Shown: piece by piece, positions 57,288 to 64,000 of the stretch
Position numbering within the stretch: the stretch's first letter is position 1
Layout: each line of letters starts with the position of its first letter
From: Cephalotus follicularis
Lineage: Eukaryota; Streptophyta; Magnoliopsida; Oxalidales; Cephalotaceae
Reading direction: 5' to 3'
Assembly (NCBI GenBank): GCA_001972305.1
Contig: BDDD01002234.1
Span: 1-64,000, forward strand
Length of the DNA: 64,000 bases
Notes under the pieces: model-generated
Seen by the model: only the letters and a program-made list of their open reading frames with translations
The model's database searches: none
Told to the model about the DNA's origin: nothing
Translations under genes and position numbers: made by a program

Positions 57288-58434
57288 TGTAATGACCGGA
57301 AATTATGTTCAAGTTATTGTTTATGGAAATAGGTTTGCTTTAGAGTATTGGGTTGTATGCCATGGAGTAAGAAGTTTTGCATTGTAGGATGTTTACGCGT
57401 CACGTGTGCGTTACATGGTGATGAAAGCGTCGACTATCTAATGTAAAAGCATCGACGGTTAGTCTTCAGTATATACAAAGCGTTGACTAATTTCGTACCC
57501 TAAAACACACCAAATTTATTAACTAAAGCGTCGATGGTTTGTTATAGTGTAATGGAGAAAGCGGCGATGCTTCTAAGCATTATTTTCTTTGTAAAATGCG
57601 TTAACCGGTGACGCTTAGTGGGTAAAGCGGCAGCGCTTTGAGGCTAAAGCGGCGACGCTTTACGCTTAACCTCTGACGCTTTAAAAAAAAACTTTGAAAT
57701 GCCGGCGTTTTTTGTTGTTTTGTATATAAATTATATTATTAAAGGATGAGTGTCGATAAACGGGTGAAGGAATTGGGATATTTTACCGAGCGTTATTATT
57801 TTAAGGTAAGAACATGACACTTGTCGTTAAACTGGGGGTGAAGAAAAGAATCACGTGGGCGGCATCAATGTAGGCGGCTTGACGTGGTGACTGGCGAGTG
57901 CAAAGAAGTCTGTTTTTACTCCCCTATAAATACTTGGGTGGTAAAACGTCTTCTGCCAAGAATTTACTGAGAGAGAGAAGAAAGAGAGAAAGAAGGAGAG
58001 AAAGAAGAAGAGAGAAGTGGAGAGAAGAGAAAAGAAAGAGAATTTTGCTAAAATTTCGGTGTAGAAATTACTTCAGTGTAGAAAAGGAGAGAAGGTGATT
58101 AAAGCAATGTAAGGATTATTTTTACTCACTTTTCCAAAGTATTTTACTCTATATTTTTATGCCAAATTACTTTATGTTATTTTTGGATATTTTTATGCCA
58201 AAGTAATTTAAGTTATTTCTGGAAATTATGCAGAAATTGTTATGTTTTACGTATTTCGAATTTCTTGATGAAATTCTATGTTTAAAATTATTGTTCATAT
58301 TCTGCTGTTATTCTCACTGAAAATTATAATTTTATCATTTTAATATTATTGAAATATCTGTTATAATTTTATTGTTCTTTCAGTTTTTACAAATGTTGTA
58401 CGAATTTATTTTTACAAATACCTTGAGCTGATCA
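57288..58434 (+). repeat. L10: LTR-like sequence inserted in C3 gag
   Basis: Starts TGTAATGACCGG inside gag. Boxes at 57429, 57451, 57482, 57530 and 57563 and more near 57600-57670 (GCGACGCTTT, GGCAGCGC). A TATA box CTATAAATA at 57924-57932 is followed by a strong GA-rich leader (57965-58045). The A/T-rich rest runs to 58434, where L11 begins. Its far end is not visible. Confidence 0.65.
57924..57932 (+). promoter_or_regulatory. TATA box of L10
   Basis: CTATAAATA, about 40 bp before the GA-rich leader. Confidence 0.7.
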
Positions 58435-58876
58435 TGTAACGCTTGGGTTTTTTCACAAAATGTAATATTACAATTTTAATGTAATCTTATTATGGAATTA
58501 ATGAGAATAGTACAATTCCCGACTTTGATAATGTTTTCCCTTTTATAACGTCGAGTTTTGAAAGAGGAATGATAAGGAAATGTTTAAGGCATTGCGCATT
58601 GAAGCCGCAATTATGTTGCCCAAAACGGTAAATAAAGCCTTTTTATAATGCGCGCTTGTAAGGCCCAGTATTGGCATTATTATTACGATTATTTTAGTGG
58701 CGGCAGGATTAATTAATATCGCAATTCACGAAATAAACGAGACCCAGTCCTTAATGTTTTGTTGGTAAATACTAATAAAGAAAGGGGAAAATCAAATAAC
58801 GGGAGGAAGAAAGAGAGACGGGGGCATAATACGCCCGTGCAAGAAAGAAAGAGATAGAGGCGAGAGAGAGCGCGGG
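58435..58876 (+). repeat. L11: 5' piece of a G1-family LTR
   Basis: TGTAACGCTTGGG... with AATATTACAATTTTAATGTAA and AATTAATGAGAA, matching the first ~80 bases of the G1 LTR (698-775). Continues to a purine-rich stretch (58800-58875) and is then replaced by G12. Preceded by GATCA, the likely target site in L10. Confidence 0.65.
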
Positions 58877-60197
58877 TGCCGCGCCCCGGTTTAAGTTAAA
58901 CACACATAAGGTGGTAAAGGAAATTAACATTAAGATTCAGCTCATGCAAAACCATAAAACCTAAACTTTTCAAATAGAATATCAGTTGCGGAAGCATTAA
59001 AACTCATAAGCTGAAAACACGTAATGTGCGTCCCATACTGCACGCTACTCAATACAAATCTGTCATTGTTAAAAGCCCACAAAACGGAGCATGATCGCAA
59101 TACATTAACCCAAAAATAAAGCACAAAAAATAACCATCAGTACAGTACATCAGTATCCTTAAAACAAAACAGCTTATTACAACCCGGAAGAACATAAAGC
59201 CAACAACAACTAAGATAAGGCTTGTTCTTCGTCCATGCTAGTCCAACACCGGTCCACTGCATCAATCTGTAAAGTAGGAGTTAGCCTTTGTCCTCACTCG
59301 GCTAAGTCATAAGGGTACTTTGGGATCAACATTACATGCATGTCATGAAATGTATGCATAGATGATGCAGTTCAGTAGAAAATACCAGTTTATACGTATA
59401 TCTGAAAATATATATAGTTTAGCAGTACAGTAAAATATCAGTAAGGACATATATATGAAAATATATGTATGCAATAACAGTACAGTAGTAACCCGGCCAG
59501 GGCTGCATCAACAGGCACAGTAATGTCCGAGAAGAACTAGCAGGCAGTACAGTAAGTCCACAAAGGGACCACAAACAGGCAGGCAGTATGTGCAACGCCG
59601 CCAACTCCTGGCCCCACGTTACACTCCCACTTCGGTCCCTTCTCAAGGCAACCAAGCAAGACAATAGTGCAGTACAGTGAGTTACCCAGCCAACTCCTGG
59701 CTCCTAGGTCAACCCTACCACTAGCCAACGCAGGCAGCCTCCGCTATGCAACTAGTGGCTCAAGCACAAACACATAAAATTGACAGAGCAAACAGTCAAT
59801 AGTCACATTAAACAGTGCAACAAACAGTATAGTAATGATCGTTAGATCAACAACAGGCAGTTTATTTCCAAATATTTTCAAAGGTGATAACATTTGAAAT
59901 ATGTATTTCTAATAGATAGAAAATACTTTAAACAGTTCAGTAGTGGAAATCGCTTTCCAAATATGTTCGAAAATATAACAATATTCATTTTATATTTTCG
60001 TACTCAACATAGTAGTTTTCAACTCGTATATGCACTTCTAATATAACAATACTTAGAAATCATAATCAAGTTATAACCAGTCAATAACAAGCAGTGAACA
60101 GTACATATGCAATCATACAAATGCTTAAATGCATCCTAACAGGAATCGGGATCGTTTCGTATCGTTAAATAAGAAAACTCCCAAACAGTTCAAGAAG

Positions 60198-60460
60198 GCG
60201 TCGATGTCTATTATTTGGCGTCGATGTCTTTGTCCCTCAGCATTGACGTTCAAGTCCTTAGTGTCAGCGCTTTCCACTGTTTGAAGACACCGATGTCCAT
60301 CTTTATACGCATCGATGCTCAAGGTATGGAACCTTAAACGTCAGCGTATTGCTTAAGGCGTCGACGCGTTAGGGTAGGAACCTTAGGCGTCGATGTACAA
60401 TACGTCCATATCCAAGCAGATAGCCCAAAGGCGTCGATGTTCTTCAAAGACATCGATGTG
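60198..60460 (-). repeat. GCGTCGATGT box array (G12 LTR, mid-LTR)
   Basis: Cores at 60200, 60220, 60242, 60263, 60289, 60311, 60340, 60360, 60389, 60433 and 60452. Steps are 20, 22, 21, 26, 22, 29, 20, 29, 44, 19. The cores mix GTCGAT, ATTGAC, ATCGAT, GTCAGC and GTCGAC. Confidence 0.85.
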
Positions 60461-61351
60461 TTTCAAGCACCAGTCGTCTTCTTCCTCACGACATGACAAA
60501 CAGTGACCATCAAAATCCACATACATGCCAGACAACATGTAATAAAGGCAGGAAACTAACATGCAGATACATATCATATACTCAACATAACATGGCATTG
60601 ACTCAGTGATCCAAAAACAGTTCAAAAATCATGTAATCTATGCACAAAAACTATAGTCCAGGCATGAACATTAATCTCAAGAATACGATTATGGCTTCCC
60701 ATACCTTTTTGTTCCAAGTTAGGAACTAGAAAGTCCACCCCTTTTAGTATCCAGACGGTCACTTTGAACTCCCAGCTGTCCAGCTCCAAGCTTCCACTTG
60801 CTCAACAATGGTGGTTTGAGCTTTCCTTCTCTCACTGGTTTCTCTATAAACTCACAGGTTTCACACCATTTTCTTTTCACAAGCGTTTAGCAAGAGAGAG
60901 GTGAAGGAGAAGGTGTTTTTAAGCTGATGGTTCCCTTCTCTTTCTTCCTCTCTGCCTTGAATGCACTCTCACACTCACACCCCTATTCTCTTCCCTTTCC
61001 GTTTTTTGTTCTTTTCTTCCTCTGCGTTTTTGCAGGTCACATGTGTCTAGGACACTTCCCAACCTTGCATGCAATAGCTGAGCTCGTTTCTCAGCCCTTT
61101 GTCTCAACTCTAAAGTCAGGCAATGGCATACTCCCTCTAACCATCAACTGCATGCACACATGGCCCTCCCTTCTTTTCACTTGTTGCATGCTCACACATG
61201 TCTCACACTTGCCCTTACAACTTCAGTCATGCAAGTTAGGGAGACATATGCATGCTCAACACATCCCATTTCGTGCTTCAAGGCGCCTGCAAAAGGCCCT
61301 AAATCGTTTCCCTTTGTACGTTATTCTATCAACAGAATAACGTGTCTGACA

Positions 61352-61510
61352 TTCGATGTTACGCATCGACGTCTTCTTTAGACATCGACATCCTTCCCCT
61401 TTTTACACGAGGGCGTCGATGTTCTCGCCTGCATCAACGTGCATGTGCATGCAGTTACGTGCGCCTCTTTGTTTCAAAGGCATCGATGCGTTCAAAAGGG
61501 CGTCGACGCG
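61352..61510 (-). repeat. TCGA box array near the LTR start (G12 LTR)
   Basis: Cores at 61352, 61365, 61384, 61415, 61433, 61482 and 61502; steps 13, 19, 31, 18, 49, 20. Confidence 0.7.
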
Positions 61511-61701
61511 TTTCTCCCAAAACAATGCCATTTTACCTCAAATGGCCCTTTTAACATTTCTTTAACATTTTATTCCAATATCAATATTATTAGAGTTTGA
61601 GAAACATCATCAAAGTTGGAAAATCCATCATTTTATTAATTCCACAATAAAAGTACATTTACATCGTGAAATTATAACGTATGAAAATCTTGGGCGTTAC
61701 A

Positions 61702-61718
61702 TCCACCCCTCCTTCAAG
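61702..61718 (-). promoter_or_regulatory. Polypurine tract of G12
   Basis: The minus strand reads CTTGAAGGAGGGGTGGA before the LTR. Confidence 0.8.
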
Positions 61719-61747
61719 GAATTTCGTCCTCGAAATTAAAAACAATA

Positions 61748-62956
61748 CTATAACAAATGCGGGTAATGCTCTCGGATATCCTCCTCAGGTTCCCAAGTGG
61801 CCTCATCCGATCGGTGGAACTGCCATTGAACCTTGATCATGGAGATGGTTCGGTTCCTCAAAGTCTGCGTCTTCCAATCTAGAATCTGCGCAGGCAACTC
61901 CACGCAAGATAAGTCATCTCGTACAGGAACAGTATCATAATCCAGGACATGTGACAGGTCCGGGATATATCTCCTCAGCATAGATACATGAAAGACGTTG
62001 TGCACGTTTGACAGTGCAGGAGGTAAGACAAGCTGGTAGGCTACCTCCCCAACTCTTTCCAAAATCTCAAAAGGACCAATGTAGCGTGGAGCTAATTTGA
62101 CCTTTTTCCCAAACCTTTCCACGCCCTTCCATGGTGATACCTTTAAGAACACATGATCACCCACATTGAAGGTCAAAGGCCTCCTTTTGACACTGTCCAC
62201 ATAGCTCTTCAGTCGGCTCTGAGCAGCAAGCAGCTTCTCTTTGATCACCTTGATCTTTTCTGAAGTTTCTTCTACCAACTCAGTCCCGAGTAAAGGTCGC
62301 TCCCCGACCTCATCCCAACAAATAGGAGATCTACGCTTCCTCCCATACAGTGCTTCAAACGGTGCCATGCCGATACTGGAATGATAGCTGTTATTGTAAG
62401 AGAACTCTATCAAAGGAATGTGATCCTCCCATGTACCAACAAAGTCAATAACGCAAGCCCATAACATATCCTCCAAGGTCTGGATGGTACGCTCAGACTG
62501 CCCATCGGTCTGAGGGTGGAAGGCAGTACTCAGGTTCAGCTTCGTTCCGAAAGCTGTCTGGAACCTCTTCCAAAAGTTGGAAGTGAAGATGGAATCTCTA
62601 TCACATACGATGCTGACTGGAACACCGTGTAACCTCACTATCTCTGTCACATACAAACGAGCTAGCTTGCTCGCATAATCAGTAACGTGTGTAGGTAGAA
62701 AGTGCGCTGATTTGGTGAGTCTATCCACGATAACCCACACGGCATTGTGACGGTTCCAATTCAGAGGAAAACCTGAAACAAAATCCATCGTAATATGTTC
62801 CCACTTCCATTCTGGAATTGGTAAAGGTTGTAGCAACCCTGCTGGTCTCTGGTGCTCGGCCTTAACTGTCTGGAAAGTCAAACACCTTGCCACATACTCG
62901 ACCATCTGTCGTTTCATACCAGGCCACCAGTAATACCCCTTCATGTCTTGGTACAT
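61748..62956 (-). pseudogene. pol: Integrase of G12 (402-codon open frame)
   Basis: The longest intact integrase here. The zinc domain is partial (WWPGMKRQMVEYVARCLTFQ; the second cysteine of CxxC is F). The catalytic core is complete: D in HITMDFVSG, D in VSIVCDRDSIFTSNFW, E in HPQTDGQSERTIQTLED. Then FSYNNSYHSSIGMAPFEALYGRK, the GPY/F-type module ([32 protein letters not shown]), FHVSMLRRYIPDLSHVL and the chromodomain-like end VKVQWQFHRSDEATWEPEED. It integrates element cDNA; the end probably contacts chromatin. The open frame starts after a stop upstream, so it is not a separate gene. The lost cysteine and upstream stops argue against activity. Confidence 0.9.
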
Positions 62957-63226
62957 TTTTGTACTACCTGGGTGAATGCTGTATTAAGATCTACGAGCCC
63001 CGTAAAGCAACTCACTCTTAAACCCATGCTCATTCAGAAGACACACCAGTCCCCAAAATCTTAAGACACCATCGGTATGTATTCAAAAATCAGACTCCGG
63101 GTCCAGATTCTCTCAAATCCTTTGCAATTCAGGATCGTGTGCTTGAGCGTTCTTTATTTTTTCAAGCAAAACAGGCTATACTCTCATGCTATCCATAAAG
63201 ACTCCAAGTGACTGATTAAACGGAAA

Positions 63227-63661
63227 TCACTCTTGGAAATCTTCTAACATTTTCCATTGCGACACCATCGCACTGGCGACCATAGCCTTGCGACTCAAGG
63301 CATCAGTAACCACATTCGCTTTCCCCGGGTGGTACTGAACACTGCAATCATAATCGTTAAAGAATTCTACCCATCTTCCTGTCTTCATGCCCAGTGTATC
63401 TTGACAAAATAGGTACCTCAAACTCGTATGATCTGTAAAGATCTCAAACTGTGCCCCATAAAGATAATGCCTCCACTTCTGAAGGGCGAAGATAATAGCT
63501 GCGAGTTCAAGGTCATGTGTCGGACAGTTTTCTTCATACGGCTTTAGCTTCCTGGAAGCATAAGAGATGACTCTTCCTCGCTGCATCAGCACGCAGCCCA
63601 AGCCCTTACCCGATGCATCACTGTAGACTACAAATCCCTCATTACCATCAGGTAATGCCAA
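63227..63661 (-). pseudogene. pol: RNase H of G12
   Basis: The open stretch has all four acidic positions: [38 protein letters not shown] and [15 protein letters not shown]. It ends at a stop at 63227-63229. The frame then continues, broken, into integrase through 62957-63226, where stops and shifts are frequent. Confidence 0.85.
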
Positions 63662-63721
63662 GATAGGAGCAGAAACTAACCGATCCTTCAGTTCACGGAA
63701 ACTAGCTTCACAATCTTCATC

Positions 63722-64000
63722 CTAGACAAATAAGGTCTTCTTCTGGGTCAGTCTAGTCAAGGGCACAACTATCCTTGAAAAGTTCTGGATAAACCTCCTG
63801 TAATACCCCGCCAAGCCAAGAAAACTACATACCTCCGTCACATTCTTTGGCTGTGGCCAGTGTCGCACCACTTTAGTCTTTGACGGATCCACCATCAAGC
63901 CTTCCCCAGATGCGATGTGACCGAGAAAGATCACATGATCAAGTCAGAATTCACACTTGCCGAACTTGGCGTACAACCAGTGCTCTCTGAGAACCTGCAA
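63722..64000 (-). pseudogene. pol: Reverse transcriptase of G12, C-terminal part
   Basis: The open stretch 63934-63722 reads [51 protein letters not shown] and PLTRLTQKK: the end of the RT and its connection. A TAG at 63722-63724 is a W in relatives. Before it, LYAKFGKCEF is in frame with a stop (63941-63945 region). The catalytic FLDD would be beyond 64000. Confidence 0.85.

Larger units (their letters stand above)
58877..61701 (-). repeat. 3' LTR of G12 (about 2.8 kb)
   Basis: The right end GGGCGTTACA is clear. It carries a mid-LTR box array at 60198-60460 and one near the LTR start at 61352-61510, with a purine-rich minus-strand leader (60890-60960) between them. Confidence 0.8.
58877..64000 (-). 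mobile_element. G12: Ty3/gypsy Tekay/Del-like element, 3' half
   Basis: Minus strand: LTR about 58877-61701, PPT 61702-61718, pol 61748 to the window edge. The LTR left end is degraded (TGCCGCGCCCC in place of TGTCACACCCC), so its position is approximate. Pol order reading leftward is RT, RNase H, integrase. Gag and the 5' LTR lie beyond 64000. The same family as G1. Confidence 0.85.

Noticed and set aside
58940-59130. Short minus-strand frame near the G12 LTR end
   Set aside because: It is the reversed LTR end sequence common to all gypsy LTRs here.
61000-61340. Frames with hydrophobic starts that resemble signal peptides
   Set aside because: They read the antisense of the purine-rich leader of the G12 LTR (pyrimidine-rich plus strand gives L/F/S-rich peptides).

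Overview
This 64 kb window is plant nuclear heterochromatin. It is made almost entirely of nested LTR retrotransposons, and I found no host gene, tRNA or rRNA that I can support. The families are those of large angiosperm genomes: Ty3/gypsy chromovirus-like elements of Tekay/Del type (LTRs of 2.3-2.9 kb ending TG...CA, integrase with a C-terminal chromodomain-like end, Met-tRNA primer site TGGTATCAGAGC), Ty1/copia elements of the Sirevirus (SIRE/Maximus) lineage, one other copia, and a Tat/Ogre-like pol remnant. A eudicot is my guess; the species cannot be read from this.

Layout. 1-2971: plus-strand gypsy remnant G1 (end of 5' LTR, pol end, whole 3' LTR), sitting in a minus-strand Sirevirus S1 (gag 2972-3978, LTR 4031-4986 and 14515-14769). 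S1's LTR is split by minus-strand gypsy G2 (4987-14514). 14770-15962 and 25491-25592: Tat-like pol pseudogene T1 split by plus-strand gypsy G3 (15963-25485, TSD CAGCC). 25593-32992: LTR-like and unclassified repeats. 32993 to about 45170: plus-strand Sirevirus S2, interrupted by two minus-strand solo LTRs (34643-37224, TSD GTAAT; 39224-42107, TSD TACTA). 45170-47607: LTR-like repeats. 47608-54172: minus-strand element F with a PPT and PBS but no recognisable genes. 54173-54484: a foldback made of LTR ends. 54485-57287: copia leader and gag C3. 57288-58876: two plus-strand LTR pieces. 58877-64000: minus-strand gypsy G12, running off the right edge, with the best-preserved integrase here.

Coding regions are all broken by stops, frameshifts, deletions or nested insertions. 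Most in-frame stops look like C-to-T decay (CAG to TAG, CGA to TGA, TGG to TAG or TGA). G3 has lost the integrase catalytic core, G2 its gag zinc knuckles, and S2 its reverse-transcriptase YVDD. None looks autonomous as read.

The main discovery candidate is non-coding. At least ten retroelement LTRs of different superfamilies carry arrays of a 10-bp palindrome with a TCGA core: CAGTCGACTG, GCGTCGACGC, GCGTCRACGT or ACATCGATGT, depending on family. The boxes are mostly 19-22 bp apart (about two helical turns), and skipped boxes often leave gaps near 42 bp. The sequence between boxes is not obviously conserved. Gypsy LTRs carry two arrays, one near the LTR start and one mid-LTR, with a purine-rich leader between. 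Sirevirus boxes lie just upstream of a TATA box, with a further cluster before the env-like ORF. Repeated symmetric boxes (CGG-CCG core) have been described for Sirevirus LTRs (Bousios et al. 2010, from memory). A TCGA-core version shared with Ty3/gypsy LTRs and phased near 21 bp is, as far as I know, not described.
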